Shown: one piece after another, positions 32,196-38,274 of the stretch
Layout of the letters: the number at the start of each line of letters is the position of its first letter
Position numbering within the stretch: the stretch's first letter is position 1
Assembly (NCBI GenBank): GCA_032117135.1
Contig: JAULZV010000054.1
Coordinates: forward strand, 1-38,274
DNA: 38,274 nt
Direction: 5' to 3'
Source: JAULZV01 sp032117135
Lineage (GTDB): Bacteria > Patescibacteriota > Minisyncoccia > Phycocordibacterales > JAACPR01
The notes under the pieces: model-generated
What the model saw: the letters and a program-made list of their open reading frames with translations, nothing else
What the model was told of the DNA's origin: nothing
Database searches by the model: none
Position numbers and translations under genes: made by a program

Positions 32196-33518
32196 CTAAT
32201 GATTCCCTTCGATGAACGTCAGGGCCTTTCCACCCTTTCCTCCTCGACCAGTTCGACCAATTCGGTGAACATAGTCGTCGTAGGTTGCAGGGAGATCAAA
32301 GTTAATTACATGAGAAACATTCGAGATATCAATACCTCGAGCAGCAACGTCGGTTGCAACAAGTACTCGCGCCTTGTCAGACTTGAAGGCGTTAAGCGCT
32401 CGCTGTCTGTGACCTGCTCGCTTATCACCATGAAGTGATTCGGCAGGGATTCCTTGCTTAATAAGACCTTGTGCAAGCTTCTCAACTCCAAACTTTGTCT
32501 TTCCAAATACAATCACTCGTTCAAAATCAGGTTGAACGAGAAGTGCAGCGAGTACATCAAGCTTGTTTTCTCCTTTTTTGATAAGGACAACATCTTGATC
32601 AACACTTTTTGCAGTGTCACCCGTCTTAACTGAAATTCGCACAGGTTCTTTAAGAAACTCATGGATAAGTCTCTCGATCTCTTTTGACATAGTCGCAGAG
32701 AAAAAGAGTGTTTGCCGTTCTTTAGGCATCTTCTCCATAAAGTATCTCATGTCATTGATGAATCCCATATCAAGCATTCGGTCAGCTTCATCGAGTACAA
32801 CCGTATTGAATGTTGAAAGATCAAGAACTTTTCGTTCGATAAGATCTTTGATTCGTCCCGGTGTTCCGATAATAAAGTTGTTGAAGTATTTGAGATCTTT
32901 GATCTGTCTAAAAATCGGAGATCCTCCTACACATACTGCAGAAAAGATTCCCATTCCACTACAGAATGCTCGGAATTCGTCGTCGATCTGGGTTGCAAGT
33001 TCTCGTGTAGGAACAACAATCAGAATTTGTTCATCCTGATTTTCGATTACCTTATGAATAAGTGGGAGCAAAAATGCTGCCGTCTTACCAGTACCTGTGT
33101 TAGCAATACCTACAACATCTACACCTTTGAGCACATGCGGAATTGCATGATCTTGAATAGGTGTTGGAGTTACATATCCTTTTTTGGAAATGTTCTTTTG
33201 GATTTTTGGGTGAAGGTCAAAGTCAACGAATGCATGTTGTGGAATAAATTCTACAACTTCTTCGGTTACAACTGCCTTGTTAATAAATCGAGCAACGTCG
33301 ATGTGCTGGCCGGCAAACCGTCCACCACTTCCACTTCGTCGTCGTGGCGAAAATCCTCCCGAACCTCGAGACGATGAGCCACCTCTACTATATCCACCCG
33401 ACCTCGATGCTCCGCCTGTTCGCGAACCTCCTCGGTCTGATGATGTTGAAGATCCACCGAATCGCTTTGCGGCATAGCCGCCTGATCGTGAACCACTTCC
33501 AGGTTTCTTTTGATACAT
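32196..33518 (-). CDS. DEAD-box ATP-dependent RNA helicase with RGG-rich N-terminus, 440 aa
   Basis: Unwinds RNA duplexes, probably in ribosome assembly or mRNA turnover. Residues 1-75 are a Gly/Ser/Arg-rich low-complexity region (GGSRTGGASRSGGYSRGG and similar) likely to bind RNA. Then the Q motif YVTPTPIQDHAIPHVL, motif I ANTGTGKTAAFLLPL, Ia VPTRELATQ, Ib TPGRI, II VLDEADRMLDMGF, III FSATM, IV-V VATDVAARGIDIS and VI HRIGRTGRGG. The core matches RhlE/DeaD-type enzymes. An RG-rich region at the N- rather than the C-terminus is unusual for bacterial members. A strong promoter 143 nt upstream gives a long leader, as in cold-shock helicase genes. Confidence 0.93.
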   Translation of the reverse strand: MYQKKPGSGSRSGGYAAKRFGGSSTSSDRGGSRTGGASRSGGYSRGGSSSRGSGGFSPRRRSGSGGRFAGQHIDVARFINKAVVTEEVVEFIPQHAFVDFDLHPKIQKNISKKGYVTPTPIQDHAIPHVLKGVDVVGIANTGTGKTAAFLLPLIHKVIENQDEQILIVVPTRELATQIDDEFRAFCSGMGIFSAVCVGGSPIFRQIKDLKYFNNFIIGTPGRIKDLIERKVLDLSTFNTVVLDEADRMLDMGFINDMRYFMEKMPKERQTLFFSATMSKEIERLIHEFLKEPVRISVKTGDTAKSVDQDVVLIKKGENKLDVLAALLVQPDFERVIVFGKTKFGVEKLAQGLIKQGIPAESLHGDKRAGHRQRALNAFKSDKARVLVATDVAARGIDISNVSHVINFDLPATYDDYVHRIGRTGRGGKGGKALTFIEGNH

Positions 33519-33531
33519 ATTTTAGAATATT

Positions 33532-33547
33532 CCCGCTTTCGCGGATA
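33532..33547 (-). promoter_or_regulatory. GNRA hairpin just before the helicase start
   Basis: TCCGC-GAAA-GCGGGA on the minus strand, about 14 nt before the ATG: a stable stem with GAAA loop, placed where it could control ribosome access. TATTCT (33528-33523) after it could also be a weak -10 box. Confidence 0.4.
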
Positions 33548-33667
33548 ATTTAGTCAATAATTGGTGTAGGTATTGTCTCTATTGTAGTTTTCTAATAAAG
33601 ACAAAAACCTTTATATCCTCAATATGTGTTGGAGGACAAAAACTAGCGAGATTTAACTTACCACAAA

Positions 33668-33696
33668 AGTATACCTACTAACGAGCGTAAAGTCAA
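33668..33696 (-). promoter_or_regulatory. Strong promoter of the DEAD-box helicase gene
   Basis: TTGACT (33696-33691), 17-nt spacer, TATACT (33673-33668) on the minus strand. The predicted start near 33661 leaves a 5' leader of about 143 nt containing the hairpin ATAAAG...CTTTAT and the GNRA hairpin. Confidence 0.75.
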
Positions 33697-33732
33697 ATTT
33701 CTATCCGCTCCATGTAGAATGAAGAAGGGGTA

Positions 33733-35679
33733 TTACCGTACAATCTTCCCCCTCGTCACTGGTCCAAAGTACCCCGCAGCAGGTGTAATATTATTATCTT
33801 GTTGGAACTTAATCAGTGCTTCTTGTGTTTTGTTTCCAAAGTAGGGAGATTCGTATCCTGGTGCTCCTGGATTAGATAGTGTGTTGACTATGTATCCTTT
33901 TTGATTGAGGAGGATCTGTAGTTGTCGTACATCTTCTCCTGATATATCAGCATAGAGATCTCGAGTAAAGGTCGTTGATGTAGGGTTGTTTAATGCTGAA
34001 GGGTTGTTTGCAAGAAGTTCTTGTATTTGTGTTTGAAGTTGTGTGATGAGAGTTTGGAGTTCTGGGATTGTTGTGGGGAGTGTAGAGGGTGTGGATGACA
34101 CTGGAGTTGTCGGTTGTGCGAGAGCTGTTGGAGGAGTGATTTTTGATCCTGAGCGGCGGCGGGGTGTTGGTTGTTGTTCCTCTTCTTCTTGCTCTGGTTC
34201 TGGAGGGAGGATGCGGGAGAGTTTGGTGATGAAGATGTCCTCTGATCCTGCAGAGATTTTGGTATCAATTCCTTCTGAAGGATCAAAGTCTACGGTTCCT
34301 GAGAAAGAACCTGTAACATGCACATTGTTTAATGAGTCGATGGTGATTGAAAGCCCTTGACCATAACCTGTCCCACCCATGGTCTTAGTCCATTGGTACG
34401 ATCCATCTGGAGAGAGTTTGGTGATGAAGATGTCACGAGATCCTTTAGAGATTTTGGTATCAATTCCTTCTGATGGATCAAAGTCTACTGTTCCTGTAAA
34501 TTGTCCTGTGACATAGACATTATCTGAAGAGTCAGTAGTGATTGAGCTTCCTTGATCATAACCTGCTCCACCCATGGTCTTGGTCCATTGGTACGATCCA
34601 TCTGGAGAGAGTTTGGTGATGAAGATGTCACGAGATCCTTTAGAGATTTTGGTATCAATTCCTTCTGAAGGATCAAAGTCTACGGTTCCTGAAAATAATC
34701 CTGTGAGATATAGGTTGTTTGAAGAGTCAGTGGTAACGGAGTATCCTAAATCACCAAATATTGATTGCCCACCCATCGTCTTGGTCCATTGGTATGATCC
34801 ATCTGGAGAGAGTTTGGTGATAAAGATGTCAATTGCTCCTGCAGAGATTTTGGTATCAACTCCTTCTGAAAGATCAAAGTCTACAGTTCCTGAAAAATAT
34901 CCTGTGATATAAATATTGTCTGAGGAGTCAGTGGTGACGGAGTATCCTGAATCACCAAAAGATGATTGCCCACCCATCGTTTTGGTCCATTGGTATGATC
35001 CATCTGGAGAGAGTTTGGTGATGAAGATGTCCTCTGATCCTGCAGAGATTTTGGTATCGACTCCTTCTGAAGGATCAAAGTCTACGGTTCCTGAAAATTG
35101 CCCTGTGACATAGACATTGTCTGAGGAGTCGGTCGTAATTGAATAACTAATATCACTCCCTACTCCACCCATGGTCTTGGTCCATTGGTATGATCCATCT
35201 GGAGAGAGTTTGGTGATAAAGATGTCTCCTGATCCTGCAGAAGTTTTGGTATCGACTCCTTCTGATGGATCAAAGTCTACTGTTCCTGTAAATTGTCCTG
35301 TGACATAGACGTTATCTGAAGAGTCAGTAGTGATTGAGCTTCCTTGATCATTTCCTGCCCCTCCCATCGTCTTGGTCCATTGGTATGATCCATCTGGAGA
35401 GAGTTTGGTGATAAAAATGTCAATTGCTCCTGCAGAGATTTTGGTATCAACTCCTTCTGAAAGATCAAAGTCTACAGTTCCTGAAAAATATCCTGTAATA
35501 TACATATTATCTGAAGAGTCGGTGGTGATGGAGTATCCTTGATCATTTCCTGTTCCACCCATACTCTGTGTCCATCCATACTCATATTCATCCGCAAAGG
35601 CAGCGGATGTGATGTGAGGTATGAGAGTGACACAGAGAAGTGTGAGTGTGTAGGTGATTGTTTTGCATAGGTGGTTCAT
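33733..35679 (-). CDS. Secreted seven-bladed SBBP-type beta-propeller with peptidoglycan-binding domain, 648 aa
   Basis: Signal peptide (residues 1-29, ending ITSAAFA), seven repeats of 61-67 residues (34-488), a Pro/Gln/Thr-rich linker (489-570) with RRRSGS, and a C-terminal PG_binding_1-type domain (about 571-648: ISGEDVRQLQILLNQKGYIV, then SPYFGNKTQEALIKFQ and GYFGPVTRGKI). Each repeat reads W-T-K-T-MGG, SITTDSSDNVYVTG, FSGTVDFDPSEG, DIFITKLSPDGS, as in SBBP/beta-propeller repeats. Seven units would close one propeller. The protein is probably tethered to the wall and exposes a propeller for binding a ligand or another cell. The repeats are nearly identical, pointing to recent duplication or conversion. 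Confidence 0.88.
   Translation of the reverse strand: MNHLCKTITYTLTLLCVTLIPHITSAAFADEYEYGWTQSMGGTGNDQGYSITTDSSDNMYITGYFSGTVDFDLSEGVDTKISAGAIDIFITKLSPDGSYQWTKTMGGAGNDQGSSITTDSSDNVYVTGQFTGTVDFDPSEGVDTKTSAGSGDIFITKLSPDGSYQWTKTMGGVGSDISYSITTDSSDNVYVTGQFSGTVDFDPSEGVDTKISAGSEDIFITKLSPDGSYQWTKTMGGQSSFGDSGYSVTTDSSDNIYITGYFSGTVDFDLSEGVDTKISAGAIDIFITKLSPDGSYQWTKTMGGQSIFGDLGYSVTTDSSNNLYLTGLFSGTVDFDPSEGIDTKISKGSRDIFITKLSPDGSYQWTKTMGGAGYDQGSSITTDSSDNVYVTGQFTGTVDFDPSEGIDTKISKGSRDIFITKLSPDGSYQWTKTMGGTGYGQGLSITIDSLNNVHVTGSFSGTVDFDPSEGIDTKISAGSEDIFITKLSRILPPEPEQEEEEQQPTPRRRSGSKITPPTALAQPTTPVSSTPSTLPTTIPELQTLITQLQTQIQELLANNPSALNNPTSTTFTRDLYADISGEDVRQLQILLNQKGYIVNTLSNPGAPGYESPYFGNKTQEALIKFQQDNNITPAAGYFGPVTRGKIVR
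34216..35580 (-). repeat. Seven in-gene tandem repeats of about 195-201 bp
   Basis: Blades lie at residues 34-98, 99-163, 164-228, 229-295, 296-362, 363-427 and 428-488. Blade 4 shares its second half exactly with blade 1 (FSGTVDFDLSEGVDTKISAG, then AIDIF). Blades 2 and 6 share SSITTDSSDNVYVTGQFTG, blades 5 and 6 share GIDTKISKGSRDIF, and blades 3 and 7 share ISAGSEDIF. This mosaic is typical of unequal crossing-over or gene conversion. Confidence 0.9.
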
Positions 35680-36090
35680 AAATATTTTGATGTTACATAA
35701 CTATTAACAATACATAGGTTGTATGTGTAGTATTGTATCATGAAGTACGCACCCCCTTTTTTTGATAGAGGGTGATGGGGATAAGATAACAAATTTAGAC
35801 TCTCTCGACTTTTTGATAGGAATTAAGGAGATACATATAGATCATGAGATCTATCATCTCTCAATACACACGAAGGGTATAGACAGTATAAAAGGAAATA
35901 GTCTGACCTCGCCTGCCATTGTATTCAAGTAGTACGACTCACACTATCAGACGGGGAAACCGAGGACTTTTCCTTTTATGATGTCTGTGACTTGAAGAGT
36001 GTCTGATCTCTATGAGGAGGGTGTATGACTCCCTATTCGGTGGTTTCAATACTACACCACACTTTTTTAAGAAAAACGGTGTCTGACCCC
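35680..36090. other. 411-nt intergenic region between the propeller and hydrolase genes
   Basis: No gene. It holds the third structured element (35888-35979), an imperfect CACCC/GGGTG hairpin (35749-35773) and, at 36073-36090 directly after the hydrolase stop, AAAACGGTGTCTGACCCC. On the minus strand this last reads GGGGTCAGACACCG followed by a T run. The rest is AT-rich without recognisable signal; no convincing promoter for the propeller gene is visible. Confidence 0.6.
35888..35979. repeat. Structured repeat element, copy 3 (diverged)
   Basis: Outer stem ATAAAAGGA (35888-35896) with TCCTTTTAT (35971-35979). It contains the boxes AGTCTGACC and ACCGAGGACTTT like copies 1 and 2. The inner part differs: CCTCG (35907-35911) now pairs with CGAGG (35961-35965), and GTCTGA with TCAGAC, so the fold is rearranged. 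It lies about 110 nt past the stop of the minus-strand GH18-like gene. Confidence 0.7.
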
Positions 36091-37119
36091 TTAGTATTTC
36101 TTCATTAATCTCCAAAACCATGCAGTTGATTCTTGCCCAATAGCCCAAGCCGAAAATCCTCTAAGATCGTATGTTTCGATCATATCTAATTTGGCAGTAA
36201 GTGATTCGGTACTTTCACACCAGGTAACATAGCTCATGCCATTTTTGTCTGTGTATCTGAGCCATTCTGAAGCTAAGATAGGATCGTATCCCCTGCTCTT
36301 GTCTGAGCCTTTTTTGTAGTGCTCTTCGGCGAGTTTATGTGTTGTACTTCCAACTCTTTTGTTATTTATCGCATCCCACTTCCAACAATACAATGGTATT
36401 CCAAGTGAAATTTTGGAAGGTGGTATCTGTGTCATCATATATCCAAGTATTCGTTCTTTAAATGGCAATGATGCAACTGGACCTACTGAGTACGGATCAT
36501 CATAAGACATGAGTGAGATAAAATCTGCATGACGAGAAAGTGCAGCAAAATCATATCCCGAACTCCAATCTTGATTAGTTAACGTAGGGTCATATGGCAC
36601 AGATCGTGGCACTACCGCAACACTAAATTCGAGATCATGTTTTTGCATTTCAGCATACGTTTTTGCAACAAAGGCAGTATACAAATCTCGATCAAGATGG
36701 TTAATATTTTCAAAATCAAATTGCCATCCAGCAAAATCCCTTTTGTCAGCTTCTTTGATCATAAACTCAATAATTTTGTCTTGGGCAGAGGTATTAATCA
36801 AAATATCAGACATCAGCACTTTACTAAAATCTGCATTCACAAGAAGTGGGACAATTTTGACTTTATTTTTCTTTGCTTCACGTAGAATCTTTGTACTAGA
36901 TGGTGATGAAACAGTTAAATTATATTCAACGGTATATACTTGTGGCGCTATAACATCAATGTGTTTGTTATTTTTCTTAAAATAAGAATATCCATACATG
37001 TTATCAAAATAATAAAACAACTTTTCGACTGCATGTGCCTGAACAGGAACAATAGAAATTGTCACACAGACCAATAGCACGAAAAATCCTGCACGGAGCG
37101 ATGTAATATATTTGAACAT
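36091..37119 (-). CDS. Secreted GH18-like glycoside hydrolase (YaaH/chitinase-type), 342 aa
   Basis: Signal peptide (residues 1-29, FVLLVCVTISIVPVQAHA) and a TIM-barrel protein with the GH18 hallmark shortened to GWQFDFENIN: Asp135 and Glu137 correspond to the DxE catalytic pair, while the first Asp of DxxDxDxE is missing. Further GH18-like marks are VIAPQVYTV at the start, FISLMSYDDPYSVGP after the catalytic strand, ISLGIPLYCWKWD and the closing DLRGFSAWAIGQE. Such enzymes cleave peptidoglycan or other N-acetylglucosamine polymers. The frame can start at TTG 37125, but TATAGT ends 6 nt before ATG 37119, which I take as start. The 116-aa anchored protein precedes it on the same strand. Confidence 0.87.
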   Translation of the reverse strand: MFKYITSLRAGFFVLLVCVTISIVPVQAHAVEKLFYYFDNMYGYSYFKKNNKHIDVIAPQVYTVEYNLTVSSPSSTKILREAKKNKVKIVPLLVNADFSKVLMSDILINTSAQDKIIEFMIKEADKRDFAGWQFDFENINHLDRDLYTAFVAKTYAEMQKHDLEFSVAVVPRSVPYDPTLTNQDWSSGYDFAALSRHADFISLMSYDDPYSVGPVASLPFKERILGYMMTQIPPSKISLGIPLYCWKWDAINNKRVGSTTHKLAEEHYKKGSDKSRGYDPILASEWLRYTDKNGMSYVTWCESTESLTAKLDMIETYDLRGFSAWAIGQESTAWFWRLMKKY

Positions 37120-37131
37120 AGACAAACTATA
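37120..37131 (-). promoter_or_regulatory. Extended -10 promoter of the GH18-like gene, leaderless
   Basis: TGA directly before TATAGT (37131-37126), six bases TTGTCT, then ATG at 37119. The box overlaps the stop of the preceding gene. Confidence 0.65.
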
Positions 37132-37477
37132 TCACACCAGCCTCATCCTCTAAAAGTTCAAATTGTGTAATACGAACTTCTCCTGTATCTGTATATTGAT
37201 ATGAAAATTGCGCTCGATATAATACGTGACCGTCTTCATATTCGACTGTTCCAACACCCCCATCCAGCGTGATATTAGTTACAAAAAATGTTCCTCCGTG
37301 TGTAGCAGGCTTAGGAGACAAGTCCTCAATCGTACGCGAAATATATTCGATTACCGAATCAGGGTTTTGGGTAAATTGTGGTTGCTGAGTCGGAGGTGAG
37401 CTTCGTGCAGACTCAACCAGATAAAGCGCTCCGTACCCGAGCGCAAAAATAAGAAAAAGTATTACAATATATTTCAT
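37127..37477 (-). CDS. Unknown anchored extracytoplasmic protein, 116 aa
   Basis: N-terminal membrane anchor or signal segment (residues 1-20, MKYIVILFLIFALGYGALYL), a Pro/Gln-rich linker (SSPPTQQPQ) and a small beta-rich domain (about 45-116) with FFVTNITLDGGVGTVEYEDG. No cysteine follows the anchor as a lipobox would need, so it is not an evident lipoprotein. No family recognised. It is the gene before the GH18-like enzyme (stop at 37127, ATG at 37119) and may be secreted with it. Confidence 0.7.
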   Translation of the reverse strand: MKYIVILFLIFALGYGALYLVESARSSPPTQQPQFTQNPDSVIEYISRTIEDLSPKPATHGGTFFVTNITLDGGVGTVEYEDGHVLYRAQFSYQYTDTGEVRITQFELLEDEAGVI

Positions 37478-37522
37478 ATAGCACTCATGTTACCATATTC
37501 TCTTTGTATTGATTTCATGTGG

Positions 37523-38050
37523 CTATTGTTTTCGATTAAAGGTCATAATGCCCGTACCTTTGATCATATCGATCCTAAGTACTGATCCATCGATAGCATA
37601 GGTACTGGCTGAAGCAAGCTGATTTGCATATATTGCTTCGAGAGTAGTACCTTCGCATGCCATTTTGGTAGAAGCTAATGGACCGATACTAATACTTTCT
37701 TCATTAGTAATATATGATCCTGAAATAGCGTTGCAATCTGTTGTACTATTCAATTTTCCTTGTGTTTCAAAAGTGAGTTCGAATTGATATGGATCATCAG
37801 GAAGTATTGCTTCATCTTTCGAATCTACAGACCCTATCCATACCCAACTCCCTTCAAGTGAGAAATTTTCGAGTGGCTCGGATATAGTTTGCTCGACAGA
37901 TAGCTCTTCATCAGCAGGCTGAGTCATGGTTTCTTCTATAATTTTTTGTTCACGAATAATACGAGGAGCAAAGATAATAACGAATACGAGTGTGATCAAA
38001 AATCCAATTTTAATGTATATTTTTTGCATATAATATATATTCAAGAACAC
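37523..38050 (-). CDS. Anchored META-domain (HslJ-like) protein, 175 aa
   Basis: N-terminal transmembrane anchor (about residues 10-30, IYIKIGFLITLVFVIIFAP), an acidic linker (about 35-65), and a META domain: LEGSWVWIGSV, FELTFETQGKLNSTTDCNAISGSY, ISIGPLASTKMACEG, then IYANQLASASTYAIDGSVLRI and a last MTFNR. The two cysteines, in TDCN and MAC, match the conserved pair of the domain. In E. coli, HslJ is an outer-membrane stress protein; the exact role of META domains is unclear. ATG 38029 (MQKIYIKIGF) is a better N-terminus than 38050, which would add seven residues of weak character. Confidence 0.82.
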   Translation of the reverse strand: MFLNIYYMQKIYIKIGFLITLVFVIIFAPRIIREQKIIEETMTQPADEELSVEQTISEPLENFSLEGSWVWIGSVDSKDEAILPDDPYQFELTFETQGKLNSTTDCNAISGSYITNEESISIGPLASTKMACEGTTLEAIYANQLASASTYAIDGSVLRIDMIKGTGIMTFNRKQ

Positions 38051-38071
38051 ATGCCTAACAACACGTTGAAT

Positions 38072-38274
38072 CTATGTTGTATGTTGTGTCTCAGGTGTAA
38101 TGTATGTTCGGCTAAGATATACAGATCCATATCCAACACCAATCAATGCAAATCCAATAAGAATCAAACTAAGAGACCATCCAATCGAATCTGCAAAATA
38201 TAACCCTGTCATGTTAAAGATATACCCCATCAATGCAAGTGCCGAAAATACCAAAACAGCTCTACTTTTGACAT
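38072..38274 (-). CDS. C-terminal part of a membrane protein, runs off the window edge
   Basis: The minus-strand frame is open to the window end, so the 5' part is missing. The visible 66 residues hold two hydrophobic helices (about AVLVFSALALMGYIFNM and LSLILIGFALIGVGYGSVYL) and a polar end SRTYITPETQHTT. This would fit the last helices of a polytopic protein; a DUF2157-like protein is a loose guess. It precedes the META-domain gene on the same strand, with 21 nt between its stop and that gene's longest start. Confidence 0.6.
   Translation of the reverse strand, partial: VKSRAVLVFSALALMGYIFNMTGLYFADSIGWSLSLILIGFALIGVGYGSVYLSRTYITPETQHTT

Noticed and set aside
34216..35580. CRISPR-like array
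   Set aside because: Repeats are contiguous coding units of about 195-201 bp in one frame, without spacers.
38234..38254. TTG 38254 as true start of the last membrane protein
   Set aside because: The frame remains open to the window edge; the gene is cut by the window, so no start can be assigned.

Overview
The window reads as chromosome of a small-genome bacterium, most likely a member of the Patescibacteria/Candidate Phyla Radiation (Paceibacteria-like). This is inferred from gene content, not from a marker tree. The sequence is AT-rich and densely packed with short overlapping operons. It pairs a phosphoketolase/acetate-kinase sugar route with a bifunctional SIS-type phosphoglucose isomerase. 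It also has Gmad2-domain and META-domain surface proteins, a truncated TruB, a group I intron in a tRNA gene, and no amino-acid biosynthesis genes. TGA is used as an ordinary stop, so this is not the UGA=Gly code of Gracilibacteria.

Layout. 1-1240: the 3' end of an unknown gene, a 55-residue membrane protein on the minus strand, and a tRNA-Asn(GTT) gene split in its anticodon by a 322-nt ORF-less group I intron. 1242-2300: a DUF2103-like protein and an FMN-dependent oxidoreductase (plus strand). 2361-10218 (minus): gpmI, eno, a ROK sugar kinase, a DUF378 protein, ackA and xfp. 10472-11517 (plus): a LexA/UmuD-like S24 regulator followed by mscL. 11500-17721 (minus): a coiled-coil protein, zwf, SIS-type phosphoglucose isomerase, an anchored protein and a P2-type cation ATPase. 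17897-21199 (minus): murC, murD and a Nudix hydrolase. 21306-21686 (plus): a DoxX protein. 21769-26787 (minus): a six-gene run of Cys-rich membrane protein, unknown 257-aa protein, sensor kinase, msrA, truB and Gmad2 protein. 26815-29027 (plus): an EamA transporter and a CdaA diadenylate cyclase fused to a YbbR domain. 29073-38274 (minus): typA, two small anchored proteins, a DEAD-box helicase, a seven-bladed propeller protein, a GH18-like hydrolase, a small anchored protein, a META-domain protein and the C-terminus of another membrane protein.

How the genes work together. Glucose would be phosphorylated by the ROK kinase, interconverted with fructose-6-phosphate by the SIS isomerase and oxidised by Zwf. 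Phosphoketolase and acetate kinase would give acetate and ATP. Enolase and GpmI supply lower glycolysis. MurC and MurD, the GH18-like enzyme and the peptidoglycan-binding propeller act on or at the wall. CdaA (c-di-AMP), MscL and the cation ATPase point to ion and turgor control.

The most interesting signals are: (i) the intron-split tRNA-Asn; (ii) at least eleven genes whose -10 box lies only 6-8 nt before the ATG, implying leaderless mRNAs, often with an extended TGATATA[CG]T box; (iii) a three-copy structured element (30944-31057, 32063-32167, 35888-35979) whose outer stems covary; (iv) the CdaA-YbbR fusion; (v) the compact Cys-rich protein/kinase/MsrA operon; and (vi) recently homogenised propeller repeats.
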